Shown piece after piece: positions 18,928 through 27,287 of a stretch of 64,000 bases of DNA (its first letter is position 1; each line of letters begins with the position of its first letter). Location: positions 5,163,001-5,227,000 of the forward strand of contig NZ_CP036498.1 of assembly GCF_018279705.1 (NCBI RefSeq), given 5' to 3'. The stretch is from Tardiphaga alba (GTDB lineage: Bacteria > Pseudomonadota > Alphaproteobacteria > Rhizobiales > Xanthobacteraceae). The notes beneath the pieces are model-generated. The model searched no databases and was not told the origin of the DNA. It saw only the letters and a program-made list of their open reading frames with translations. A program made the position numbers and the translations under genes.

Positions 18928-20352
18928 GTGGCTTCCCATTCCGACCTCATCAAAGCAACGGCCTGCGCCGTCGTCGATCAACTCAACAGCGGCAGCGTGA
19001 CGCCGCTCGACGTGCTCGACGCACTGGAAGCGCGCATCGGAGAGGTGGAAGGCCAGGTCAATGCGCTGCCGATCCTCTGCTTCGATCGTGCGCGCGATCA
19101 CGCGAAGGAATTGATGAAGAAGCCGCTCGGCGAACGTGGCATCCTTGCGGGCCTGCCGGTGCCGATCAAGGACCTGACCTCCGTTGCCGGCGTGCGCACC
19201 ACACAGGGTTCGCCGATCTTCAAGGATGTGGTGCCGGCCAAGTCCAACATCCTCGTCGAGCGCCTCGAAGAGAATGGCGGCGTGGTCTATGCGAAATCCA
19301 ACACGCCGGAATTCGGCGCCGGCGCCAACACCTTCAATGAAGTGTTCGGCGCGACGCTGAACCCGTGGAACCTGTCGAAGTCGGCCGCCGGCTCGTCGGG
19401 CGGCGCAGCGGCAGCGCTCGCCAGCGGCACTGCCTGGATCGCCCACGGCTCGGACATGGGCGGCTCGCTGCGCAATCCCGCCTCGTTCTGCGGCATTGTC
19501 GGCCTGCGCCCCAGCGTCGGCCGCGTTGCCTCGACGCCGAATATCGCGCTGGCCCGCATGGTGAGCGTGCAAGGCCCGATGGCCCGCAATGTGGAAGACC
19601 TCGCGCTGATGCTTGACGCCATGAGCGGCGAACATCCCGCCGACCTGATCTCGCTGCCGAAGCTGCCGGAGACGTTCCGCTCCGCCGTGCGCGCGGGCAA
19701 GAAGCCGAAGCGCATCGCCTATTCGCCCGACCTCGGCATCACGCCGGTGGATCCGGAAGTCGCCGCGCTCACCCGCAAGGCGGCCGAGCGGTTTGCTGAA
19801 GCCGGCGTCATCGTCGAGGAAGCACATCCCGACCTGCGCGAAGCCCATGAATGCTTCCACGTGCTGCGCGCCTATGACTTCGCGATCTCCAAGCTCGGCC
19901 TGCTGCGCGACCACCGCGACAAGCTGAAGCCGGAAGTGATCTGGAATATCGAGGAAGGCCTGAAACTCAAGGTCGAGCAGATCGCCAAGGCGGAAACGCA
20001 GCGCGTGACGCTGGCTGCGCGCGCTCGTGAATTCTTCGAGACATATGATCTCTTGCTGTGCCCGGCGACCATCACGCCGCCCTTCCCCATCGAGCAGCGC
20101 TATCTCGCCGAGTGCAACGGCACCAAGTTCGACAACTATGTGCAGTGGCTGGGCATCGTCTATGCGATCACCATCACCGGCTGCCCGGCGCTGTCGATCC
20201 CCTGTGGCTTCACCACCACGGGCCTGCCGGTCGGCCTGCAAATCGTCGGCCCGCCGCGCGGCGAGGCCTCGCTGCTCGCGGGTGGGCGTGTGCTGGAGGA
20301 TATTCTCGGCCTGCAGTCGATCACGCCGATCGATCCGCGCCCGGCGAAGTAA
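18928..20352 (+). CDS. Amidase signature family enzyme
   Basis: 474 residues. The Ser-Ser-Lys triad is complete: K81 in PIKDLT, cis-Ser S156 in AAGSSGGAA and nucleophile S180 in SDMGGSLRNP, with the 24- and 99-residue spacings known from fatty acid amide hydrolase. The family hydrolyses carboxamides; substrates range from aliphatic and aryl amides to indoleacetamide and cannot be told here. It is not GatA, because it stands alone without GatB/GatC and lacks the GatA C-terminal context. It starts with GTG after a CTGGAG site. Divergent from the arylformamidase-like hydrolase. Confidence 0.9.
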   Translation: MASHSDLIKATACAVVDQLNSGSVTPLDVLDALEARIGEVEGQVNALPILCFDRARDHAKELMKKPLGERGILAGLPVPIKDLTSVAGVRTTQGSPIFKDVVPAKSNILVERLEENGGVVYAKSNTPEFGAGANTFNEVFGATLNPWNLSKSAAGSSGGAAAALASGTAWIAHGSDMGGSLRNPASFCGIVGLRPSVGRVASTPNIALARMVSVQGPMARNVEDLALMLDAMSGEHPADLISLPKLPETFRSAVRAGKKPKRIAYSPDLGITPVDPEVAALTRKAAERFAEAGVIVEEAHPDLREAHECFHVLRAYDFAISKLGLLRDHRDKLKPEVIWNIEEGLKLKVEQIAKAETQRVTLAARAREFFETYDLLLCPATITPPFPIEQRYLAECNGTKFDNYVQWLGIVYAITITGCPALSIPCGFTTTGLPVGLQIVGPPRGEASLLAGGRVLEDILGLQSITPIDPRPAK

Positions 20353-20361
20353 CTGGGACTT

Positions 20362-20442
20362 GTAGGGTGGGCAAAGCGTCAGCGTGCCCACCTTTACGGC
20401 CGTGTACTTCAAGGTGGGCACGCTACGCTTTGCCCACCCTAC
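20362..20442. repeat. Family D palindromic repeat, copy 1
   Basis: gtagggtgggcaaagcg at 20362-20378 and its complement at 20426-20442, with internal agcgtgcccacc / ggtgggcacgct arms. Copy 2 is at 52373. It follows the amidase stop codon by 9 bp. Confidence 0.85.
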
Positions 20443-20637
20443 GGCCAGCGCCAGCCATATACTTTAGTATAAGCCACATTGCCGCAGATTGCGTATAAAC
20501 ACGTGTTGCTGCGCTGCAAACACGCGCGCCTGGCAGAAATAACGATCCTGCCATCAGCAATGCATTTGCCGGCATTGGCTTTTGTCAGCCCCCATGGCAA
20601 CCGAATATTTCGTTAAACGGAATTATGAGGGCTTTTA

Positions 20638-21960
20638 GTGGCTGATACTTTCGCACCGCCAGCGGACGGCAAACTTCATTTCGACGACGCCAAAAAACGC
20701 ATCAAGGCGATCTTCATCGGCTCGATGGGCAATCTGGTCGAGTGGTACGACTTCTACGCCTACACCGCCTTCGCGCTGTATTTCGCACCGGCCTTCTTCC
20801 CCTCCAACGATCCGGTCGTGCAGCAGCTCAATGCCGCTGTGCTGTTCGCCGCAACCTTCCTGATGCGCCCGCTGGGCGGCTGGTTCTTCGGCTTCCTCGC
20901 CGATCGTTACGGACGCCGTCTGTCGCTCACCATCTCCGTGCTGTTCATGTGCTTCGGCTCGCTGATCATCGCACTGGCGCCGACCTATGCGACCATCGGC
21001 TTTGCAGCGCCCGTGCTGCTCGCCGTCGCCCGCATCATCCAGGGCCTCAGCCTCGGCGGCGAATATGGCGCCTCCGCCACCTATCTCTCCGAAGTCGCCG
21101 ATCCCAACCATCGCGGTTTCTATTCAAGCTTTCAGTATGTGACGCTCATCGGCGGCCAGCTGACCGCCATCATCGTTCTGCTGCTGCTGCAGAAGGTGTT
21201 CCTCACCGAGCAGGAGCTGAAGGACTGGGGTTGGCGCATTCCGTTCTTCATCGGCGCCAGCCTCGCCATCTTCGCTGCCGTGATGCGTCGCGACATGCAT
21301 GAGACCGAGCAGTTCACGGAAGCGAAGAAGCAGGCCAAGCCGATGGGCTCAATGCGCGGCCTGCTGAAGTATCCGCGCGAGCTGCTGCTGGTTGTCGGCC
21401 TCACCGCCGGCGGCACGGCGGCGTTCTACACCTTCACCACCTATATGCAGACCTTCGTGAAGCTCTCCGTCGGCCTCACCGCCGACCAGACCACCACGGT
21501 GATCTTCGGCACGCTGATCTTCGCCTGCATCCTGCAGCCGATCTATGGCGCGCTGTCGGATCGCTTCGGCCGCAAGCCGCTGCTGATCTTCTTCGGCGTT
21601 GCCGGCACACTCTGCACCGTGCCGATCCTCACCACGCTGCAGACCACCAAGTCGCCTTTCGTCGCCTTCCTGCTGATCTGCGGCGCCTGGGTGTTCGTGG
21701 CGGGCTACACCTCGATCAATGCGGTGGTGAAAGCCGAGCTGTTCCCGACCAATATCCGCGCCATGGGCGTCGGCGTGCCCTATGCGCTGACCGTCTCGAT
21801 CTTCGGCGGTACGGCACCTGCCGTGGCGCTGTATTTCAAGCAGTCGGGCCACGAGCATTACTTCTACTACTACCTGTCGGGCATGATCTTCCTGTCGCTG
21901 CTCATCTACGCCACGATGCGCGACACCAAGCACAACTCGGCCATGCACCGTCACGAGTGA
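20638..21960 (+). CDS. MFS transporter, metabolite:H+ symporter (MHS) type
   Basis: 440 residues with about 12 membrane segments. The early NLVEWYDFYAY motif and the loop RYGRRLSL (with GFLADRYGRR), then a second DRFGRKPLL copy in the central half, are typical of the MHS branch (KgtP, ProP, ShiA). Members import dicarboxylates, citrate, osmolytes or aromatic acids with protons. Substrate cannot be decided; KgtP-like dicarboxylates are plausible. The GTG start at 20638 follows a TGAGGG site. Monocistronic with a strong terminator; a small tatact-tt-agtata palindrome lies upstream at 20458-20471. Confidence 0.9.
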   Translation: MADTFAPPADGKLHFDDAKKRIKAIFIGSMGNLVEWYDFYAYTAFALYFAPAFFPSNDPVVQQLNAAVLFAATFLMRPLGGWFFGFLADRYGRRLSLTISVLFMCFGSLIIALAPTYATIGFAAPVLLAVARIIQGLSLGGEYGASATYLSEVADPNHRGFYSSFQYVTLIGGQLTAIIVLLLLQKVFLTEQELKDWGWRIPFFIGASLAIFAAVMRRDMHETEQFTEAKKQAKPMGSMRGLLKYPRELLLVVGLTAGGTAAFYTFTTYMQTFVKLSVGLTADQTTTVIFGTLIFACILQPIYGALSDRFGRKPLLIFFGVAGTLCTVPILTTLQTTKSPFVAFLLICGAWVFVAGYTSINAVVKAELFPTNIRAMGVGVPYALTVSIFGGTAPAVALYFKQSGHEHYFYYYLSGMIFLSLLIYATMRDTKHNSAMHRHE

Positions 21961-21963
21961 CGC

Positions 21964-22003
21964 AAAAAGCCGGAGCCAGAACATCTGGCTCCGGCTTTTT
22001 CTT
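21964..22003 (+). terminator. Intrinsic terminator of the MFS gene
   Basis: A perfect 17-bp stem (aaaaagccggagccaga / tctggctccggcttttt) with a 3-base loop immediately after the stop codon, followed by TTTTTC. Because the A tract mirrors the T tract it can work in both directions. Confidence 0.93.
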
Positions 22004-22063
22004 TATTTGAGCATGATCTTGTCCGACCATCGGCCCCACCTTCATGCGCCAGGGAGCGACGGC

Positions 22064-22726
22064 ATGGATGACAACAAGACACCTTCGGAATCCAAGCTGA
22101 CGCAAACCAAGCAGCGCTGGGCGCGCGAGGGCCGGTTTCTCACCGGCCGTCCTGCACGCCCGGACGAGCAACGGCTTCCACCCGGCCAGCATTTGACCCA
22201 GGATTGGCCGGTGCTGGATCTCGGCATTACGCCCAATATCTCCCGCGAGCGCTGGCGCCTCGATGTCTATGGCGCCGTGGAAACGCCGCTGTTCTGGGAC
22301 TTTGCGCAGTTCTCTGCGCAGCCGCAGTCCACCTTCATCTCCGACATTCACTGCGTCACCACATGGTCGCGTTACGACAATCAGTGGGAGGGGCTATCGA
22401 CCCGCGCATTGCTCGACGCCTGCCGGCCGAAGCCCGATGCGCGCTTCGTGGTGCTGCAGTCGCATGACGGCTACGACACCAACCTGTCGCTGGAGGATTT
22501 TGCGTCCGAGGACGCCCTGCTGGCGCATTCGTGGCAGGGCGCGCCGATCGAGCGCGACCATGGCGGACCCGTGCGCGTGATCGTGCCGCATCTGTATTTC
22601 TGGAAGAGCGCGAAGTGGCTGCAGCGCATCGAATTCCGCACCGACGACAAACCCGGCTACTGGGAAGTCCGCGGCTATCACAATCGCGGCGATCCCTGGG
22701 AAGAGCAGCGTTACTCGGAAGATTGA
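22064..22726 (+). CDS. Sulfite oxidase-like molybdopterin oxidoreductase
   Basis: 220 residues, a single oxidoreductase molybdopterin-binding domain. The conserved molybdenum-ligand Cys is C97 in SDIHCVTTWS. No twin-Arg or other signal peptide is seen, so it is probably cytoplasmic, and there is no dimerisation domain, which separates it from true sulfite oxidase. Such short proteins are annotated as sulfite oxidase-like; the natural substrate is unknown. ATG at 22064 is preceded by AGGGAG; a frame opening at 22007 overlaps the upstream terminator and is unlikely. Confidence 0.87.
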   Translation: MDDNKTPSESKLTQTKQRWAREGRFLTGRPARPDEQRLPPGQHLTQDWPVLDLGITPNISRERWRLDVYGAVETPLFWDFAQFSAQPQSTFISDIHCVTTWSRYDNQWEGLSTRALLDACRPKPDARFVVLQSHDGYDTNLSLEDFASEDALLAHSWQGAPIERDHGGPVRVIVPHLYFWKSAKWLQRIEFRTDDKPGYWEVRGYHNRGDPWEEQRYSED

Positions 22727-22754
22727 GGGCGGCTGAGCGAGGCACCGGCCGGCT

Positions 22755-22783
22755 CCTTCTCCCCGCTCTGCGCGGGGAGAAGG
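22755..22783. repeat. Family B hairpin fragment
   Basis: 12-bp perfect arms ccttctccccgc and gcggggagaagg with a 5-base loop, followed by gggtgggatgagg. It is a short relative of the family B elements. Confidence 0.7.
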
Positions 22784-22895
22784 GTGGGATGAGGGCGGGG
22801 CACTGAGCTAGCTAGAAGGAAGCCCCTCAAGTCACTCCTGTCGATTCGTTTTCAAGATTCGAATCTGCAGAATGCACTCATTTGTCCGTGCCATG

Positions 22896-22953
22896 CCCCT
22901 CACCCGCCGCGAAAACGCGGCGACCTCTCCCCGCGCAAAATGCGGGGAGAGGT
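22896..22953. repeat. Family B palindromic fragment
   Basis: cccctcacccgccgcg followed by a gcg-rich stem and the hairpin acctctccccgc / gcggggagaggt. It matches one half of the element at 7957. It lies 55 bp before the start of the hydrolase-OsmC gene. Confidence 0.75.
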
Positions 22954-23009
22954 TAAGGTCGTCGCATCGGTCTGCTATTGCGATCCATACAAAGATTCAG
23001 GAGCGATCC

Positions 23010-24233
23010 ATGCCATCCGAGAAATTTCAGTTCGCGGGCTCATCGGGCCACATGCTCGCAGCGGCGCTGGACAGACCGGATGGCGACATCCGTGCTACCG
23101 CGCTGCTCGCGCATTGCTTCACCTGCAGCAAGGACACGCTGGCCGCCAAGCGCATCGCTGCGGCGCTGACGGTCCATGGCATTGCGGTACTACGCTTCGA
23201 CTTCACCGGCCTCGGCTCCAGCGACGGCGAATTCGCCAACAGCACCTTCACCTCGAATGTCGAAGACCTCGTCCATGCCGCCAATCACCTGCGCGCACTT
23301 GGCAAGGCGCCGACGATCCTGATCGGCCACAGCTTGGGGGGTGCTGCGATCCTTGCGGCAGCAAGCGAGATTCCAGAGGCGAAAGCGGTCGTCACCATCG
23401 CCGCACCATCGGACCCCGGCCATGTCACGCATCTGTTCGCGGACCGGCTGCACGACATCCGCGAACAGGGGGAAGTCGAGGTCAATCTCGCCGGCCGCCC
23501 GTTCCGCATCAAGCGCGCCTTTCTCGATGACGTGGCCGAGCACAATCTGCTCGCCAAGGTGACCAAGCTGCACAAGGCGCTGCTGGTGATGCAGGCGCCC
23601 ACCGACGACACCGTCGGCATCGACAATGCCACGCGCATCTTCGTGGCGGCGAAACATCCGAAGAGCTTTGTATCCCTCGATCATGCGGACCATCTGCTGA
23701 CCGACAGAGCCGATGCGACCTATGCAGCCGATGTGATCGCGGCATGGGCCTCGCGCTATCTGGCGCCCGTGCAGCATGCCGCGGCAGCCACCTTGCCGGA
23801 CGCGCCGCGCCAGATCGTGGTCGCGGAGACGCGGGCCAATAAATTCCAACAGCAGATCACCACCGGGCCGCATCGCCTGATCGCCGACGAGCCGGTGGCC
23901 GCCGGCGGCGAGGATACGGGGCCCGGCCCCTATGATCTGCTGCTCAGCGCCCTCGGCGCCTGCACCGCGATGACCATGCGCATGTATGCCGACCGCAAGG
24001 CGCTGCCGATGGAGCGCGTGCAGGTGACGCTGAACCACAGAAAGATTTATGCGAAGGATTGCGAAGAGTGTGAAACGAAGGACGGCATGCTCGACCAGAT
24101 CGAGCGCGTCATCGCCATCGAGGGCGCGCTCGATACCGAGCAGCGCACGAAGCTGATGGAGATCGCCGACAAGTGCCCGGTGCACCGGACACTGACGTCG
24201 GAGGTCAGGATCGTGACGAAAGCAGCGGAGTGA
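23010..24233 (+). CDS. Fusion of alpha/beta hydrolase and OsmC-like domains
   Basis: 407 residues in two domains. Residues 1-255 are an alpha/beta hydrolase with nucleophile S108 in GHSLGGAA and a His at 225 or 228 in SLDHADHLL. Residues about 268-405 are an OsmC/Ohr-type domain with the two redox cysteines C318 ([12 protein letters not shown]) and C389 (KCPVHRTL). OsmC proteins reduce organic hydroperoxides with thiols. The fused hydrolase may release fatty acids or handle peroxidised lipids, which is an inference. The same fusion is known in several proteobacteria. The ATG at 23010 has an AGGAG site; the longer open frame upstream lies in repeat DNA. Confidence 0.9.
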   Translation: MPSEKFQFAGSSGHMLAAALDRPDGDIRATALLAHCFTCSKDTLAAKRIAAALTVHGIAVLRFDFTGLGSSDGEFANSTFTSNVEDLVHAANHLRALGKAPTILIGHSLGGAAILAAASEIPEAKAVVTIAAPSDPGHVTHLFADRLHDIREQGEVEVNLAGRPFRIKRAFLDDVAEHNLLAKVTKLHKALLVMQAPTDDTVGIDNATRIFVAAKHPKSFVSLDHADHLLTDRADATYAADVIAAWASRYLAPVQHAAAATLPDAPRQIVVAETRANKFQQQITTGPHRLIADEPVAAGGEDTGPGPYDLLLSALGACTAMTMRMYADRKALPMERVQVTLNHRKIYAKDCEECETKDGMLDQIERVIAIEGALDTEQRTKLMEIADKCPVHRTLTSEVRIVTKAAE

Positions 24234-24259
24234 GGGCCAGATTAGCCGCCGCCCTCTCT

Positions 24260-24352
24260 CGTCATTGCGAGGAGCCTTTTGGCGACGAAGCAATCCAGAA
24301 CCTCAAGCAGAGAGACCTGGATTGCTTCGTCGCTTCGCTCCTCGCAATGACG
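24260..24352. repeat. Palindromic repeat with cgtcattgcgaggagc arms
   Basis: Outer 16-bp perfect arms (24260-24275 and 24337-24352) enclose a second pair cgacgaagcaatccag / ctggattgcttcgtcg. It lies between two convergent genes. The arm sequence is of a kind found widely in bacterial intergenic repeats. Confidence 0.85.
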
Positions 24353-24360
24353 ATTGAGAG

Positions 24361-25131
24361 TTAGCGGTTCGGATCGGGATAGATGAGGCTGCGCCAGCCG
24401 GAGCGATCAAACGGCGCCCACTGGCCTTCCTTCTGCGCCAGACGCTCGGCGACGGCATAAACAACCGCGGGGTGATGCCCCATGCCGCAATGGCTGCTCT
24501 CGACCTCGATACTTTCCGCCTGCACGCCCTGCTTCTCCACACAGCTCTGCCAGGCGCAGACGCCATCGGTGCGGCTGAAGATCGCGGTGGTCGGCACCGG
24601 CGGCGGGCTGGCCAGCGCGCCACCGAAATGCTCATCGGTGTCTTCGGCGCGCTTGCCGCTGGCGAATTCATAGACGCGCCAGGCATTGGTGGATTTCGGA
24701 TGGCCTGCAAACGGGCTGCCGAGCGTGATAACCGACCGCACCTTCTCCGGCATCATCTTGGCGAGCTGGCGCGCATAGAGGCCGCCGAGGCTCCAGCCGA
24801 CCAGACTGACCTTGCGGCCATGGGTCTCGTGCATCTGCGTGAGCAATTCGACCATGCTGTCCTGCACGCCGTCGCGCAGGCCAAGATTGCGGCCCTGCTT
24901 CCACCCGCTCACCGCATAGCCGCGGCCTTTCAGGAAGGTTCGCAACGCGCCGGTGGAGGTGTCGGAAGCGACAAGGCCGGGCAGCACCAGCACCGGGTGA
25001 CCATCGCCGCGCGGGGCGAGATTGAGCAGCGGCAATGCGCCGAGAAACGCGCCGAATTCATGAATGGCGCGGCCTTCAAGGAACATGAGCGCCTTGGAAG
25101 GCGGCGGCAGCGCACGGGCCGTGGCGGACAT
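24361..25131 (-). CDS. Alpha/beta hydrolase, lipase/esterase-like
   Basis: 256 residues, no signal peptide. A lipase-like start HPVLVLPGLVASDTST is followed by the nucleophile elbow VGWSLGGLYA (S114), a likely acidic residue in IFSRTDGV and a His-rich end SSHCGMGHHP carrying the catalytic His. This resembles PGAP1/triacylglycerol-lipase-like hydrolases that recognise lipids or acyl esters. Substrate unknown. It stands alone and ends 9 bp from a palindromic repeat. Confidence 0.8.
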   Translation of the reverse strand: MSATARALPPPSKALMFLEGRAIHEFGAFLGALPLLNLAPRGDGHPVLVLPGLVASDTSTGALRTFLKGRGYAVSGWKQGRNLGLRDGVQDSMVELLTQMHETHGRKVSLVGWSLGGLYARQLAKMMPEKVRSVITLGSPFAGHPKSTNAWRVYEFASGKRAEDTDEHFGGALASPPPVPTTAIFSRTDGVCAWQSCVEKQGVQAESIEVESSHCGMGHHPAVVYAVAERLAQKEGQWAPFDRSGWRSLIYPDPNR

Positions 25132-25278
25132 CTGATTTCCTCTCGCTGCCGGCGTCGCGGCCGGTCTGTGGTTGATTTCAACGAACAGTCAACACAACGC
25201 GCCGAACAAGTATCAGTGCCATCAAGTTAAGGGCCGGTTTGCGGTAATACAAGCGCATCGGGATACCTTACCCCTCAC

Positions 25279-25363
25279 TGTCATGGCCGGGCCTGACCCG
25301 GCCATCCACCTTTTACGAGTGCGCTGGAAAGTTGGGTGCCCGGGTCGAGCCCGGGCATGACGG
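25279..25363. repeat. Family E-like double hairpin repeat
   Basis: Two hairpins, tggccgggcctgacccggcca and gcccgggtcgagcccgggc, bracketed by tgtcatg and catgacgg. The bracketing tcatg.../...catga blocks are shared with the elements at 39101 and 61298. It lies 18 bp beyond the DUF445 stop codon. Confidence 0.75.
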
Positions 25364-25380
25364 AGTGTAGCTGCCTGCTA

Positions 25381-26667
25381 TCAATTCAGCCGCAGCAAAA
25401 CCTCGATCGTATAGAGCACGAGCCCCGCAAGGCCGCCGATCAGCGAACCGTTGAAACGGATATATTGCAGGTCACGGCCGATATTGAGTTCGATGACGCC
25501 GATCAGCTGCCGCATGTCCCATGCCTTCACCTGCTCGGCGATGAAGCCGGATACGCCGCTCTTCTGCTCGGCGATGAAAGAGCGCAGCACCACCACAACG
25601 CCCTGATTGATCTCGCGACGCATTTCCTCATCTGCCGCGAGCGCAGCACCGGCCTCGACGAACACATTGGCGAGATGATGGGCGAGCACGCTGCTCTCGC
25701 CCGACGCATTGCGCTCGATGAAGCCGCGCGTGTTGCTCCACAGCGCCTGGCCGAGTTCGGCAAGCTCGGGCCGCGCCAGCAGGTCGCGCTTGAAGCCGTG
25801 AATGCGATCGATGACGCCGGGCTCGCTCTCCAGCTTCTCGACCACGGACAGCAGCATGCTATCGAACTCACCGCGGAACGGATGCGCGGGATCCTTGCGC
25901 ACATCGTCGAAGAATGTGGTGGCGGAGGCGACGATGCGCTTCACCAGAAATGCATCGGCGCGGTACAGCTTGAGCAATGTCGGCAATTCGTCCCGGATCT
26001 TGTCCTTGATCACGGCGACCGTTTCCGGCTGCGTCAGCGCGCCATGAACGGCGCCGAGCAGGCCATCGAGCAATCCGGTGTGGCGAGCATCTTTGATGAA
26101 GTCGCGCGCGGTGCCGGCAATCAGTGGCGCGAGATCGACGGATTGCAGCTGCGTCATCACGCGGCGGATGACGAAGGTCTTGAGGCCGGATGTCTCGGTG
26201 GCCGACATCGCTTCGGGCAGCAGGCGCAGCACGAAACGGGCGAGATCGGCCGAGCGTTTGCGATCACCGAGCCAGTCAGCGACGAAAGATGCAAAATCCA
26301 CCTCGCGCAGTTTCGCCTCGACCGGTGCGGCATCGAGGAAATGCGTCTCGATGAATTCACCGAGCTTGTCGGCAATGACGGCCTGATTGGCCTGGATGAT
26401 CGCGGTGTGCGGAATCGGCAGGCCGAGCGGCCGCCGGAACAGCGCGACCACCGCATACCAGTCGGCGAGGCCGCCGATGGTCGCGGCCTCCGCAAAGGCG
26501 GCGACGAATCCGAAGGCGGGATGCACCGGCAGCAGCATCCGGGCTGCGATGAACACCGCGAAACTGAACAGCAGCACCAGGCCAGCGAGAATTTTCACGC
26601 GCCGCAGATCGGCCGCGCGCGCCGCATCGCCGGGGCCTGCGAAAGCGGAAAAACTGTTGGCGCTCAT
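25381..26667 (-). CDS. DUF445 (YjiN-type) membrane-anchored protein
   Basis: 428 residues. An N-terminal membrane segment (about residues 28-45, ILAGLVLLFSFAVFIAA) is followed by a second hydrophobic stretch with GGLADWYAVVALFRRPLG, the hallmark of DUF445. A long helical soluble region comes next, and a hydrophobic C-terminal segment (LIGGLAGLVLYTIEVLL) closes it. E. coli YjiN belongs here; function is unknown. The ATG at 26667 follows AAAGGAAC. A TTAA-N6-TTAA block lies upstream but has the wrong spacing for a CtrA site. Confidence 0.88.
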   Translation of the reverse strand: MSANSFSAFAGPGDAARAADLRRVKILAGLVLLFSFAVFIAARMLLPVHPAFGFVAAFAEAATIGGLADWYAVVALFRRPLGLPIPHTAIIQANQAVIADKLGEFIETHFLDAAPVEAKLREVDFASFVADWLGDRKRSADLARFVLRLLPEAMSATETSGLKTFVIRRVMTQLQSVDLAPLIAGTARDFIKDARHTGLLDGLLGAVHGALTQPETVAVIKDKIRDELPTLLKLYRADAFLVKRIVASATTFFDDVRKDPAHPFRGEFDSMLLSVVEKLESEPGVIDRIHGFKRDLLARPELAELGQALWSNTRGFIERNASGESSVLAHHLANVFVEAGAALAADEEMRREINQGVVVVLRSFIAEQKSGVSGFIAEQVKAWDMRQLIGVIELNIGRDLQYIRFNGSLIGGLAGLVLYTIEVLLRLN

Positions 26668-26880
26668 GCAGTTCCTTTGCCTTATCGGCACGCAGGCCGC
26701 AGCCGGTTCCAGCTGTTAGCACGATGTCCGACAATGTGACTCGCCGGCGTTAACCTTTCTTAAAGATGTTGCTCGCGGCCTGCGCAGCGCGTGGTAAATC
26801 TCTTGCGAGCCGAGGGAATCAGTTTTCACGCGCGTTGCGCGCTCCCGCCGGTGTCCTGCCGCAGATTGTTTGGAAATTGC

Positions 26881-27147
26881 ATGAGCCAGACCTTGTCCTA
26901 CCGCCCCGCCAGCGCTCCCCTTCCCGATCAGGAGCAGAAGCAGGCGGCGTTGAGCTATCTCAACGAGGCATGGGCCGAGGCACGCCATGACGGCGTCGAT
27001 GGCGACTGCCTTGCGCAGGCGAGCCTGTTCGCGGCCTTCGCCGAACTGGTCGGCACCTATGGCGAAGATGCCGTGGCGAAATTCGTCGAGGGCCTGCCGA
27101 CGCGTGTACGCAATGGCGAGTTTTCGCTGACGCTGGCAAGGCAGTAA
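26881..27147 (+). CDS. Conserved-looking small hypothetical protein
   Basis: 88 residues, acidic and helical (QEQKQAALSYLNEAWAEARH, LFAAFAELVGTYGEDAVAKF), no signal or membrane segment. The starting ATG at 26881 has a GGA element 7 bases upstream; a longer frame from 26791 is Arg/Cys-rich and unlikely. I recognise no domain. It ends exactly where a 135-bp palindrome begins, and the next gene is convergent. Confidence 0.65.
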   Translation: MSQTLSYRPASAPLPDQEQKQAALSYLNEAWAEARHDGVDGDCLAQASLFAAFAELVGTYGEDAVAKFVEGLPTRVRNGEFSLTLARQ

Positions 27148-27282
27148 CTCCAACTGTCATCGCCCGCGAAAGCGTGCGATCCAGTAGACACTGCCGAAGT
27201 GCTTCCACACATTTACGTCGTTTACTGGACTACCCGCTCCAAGCGCGCAATTGCGCGCCAGGGCGGGTAATGACAGTTGGAG
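27148..27282. repeat. Family F palindromic repeat, copy 1
   Basis: 13-bp perfect outer arms (ctccaactgtcat at 27148-27160, its complement at 27270-27282) and inner arms around tccagtagac / gtttactgga. The gcgcgcaattgcgcgccag block is shared in near form with the element at 48283. It starts on the base after one stop codon and ends 5 bp from the convergent stop codon. Confidence 0.85.
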
Positions 27283-27287
27283 CGTGT

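Noticed and set aside
18874..20421. 515-codon open frame antisense to the amidase
   Set aside because: Runs through a palindromic repeat and the amidase; no motif.
26750..26763. TTAA-CCTTTC-TTAA as CtrA site
   Set aside because: Spacer is 6, not 7; expected by chance in A+T-rich promoter DNA.
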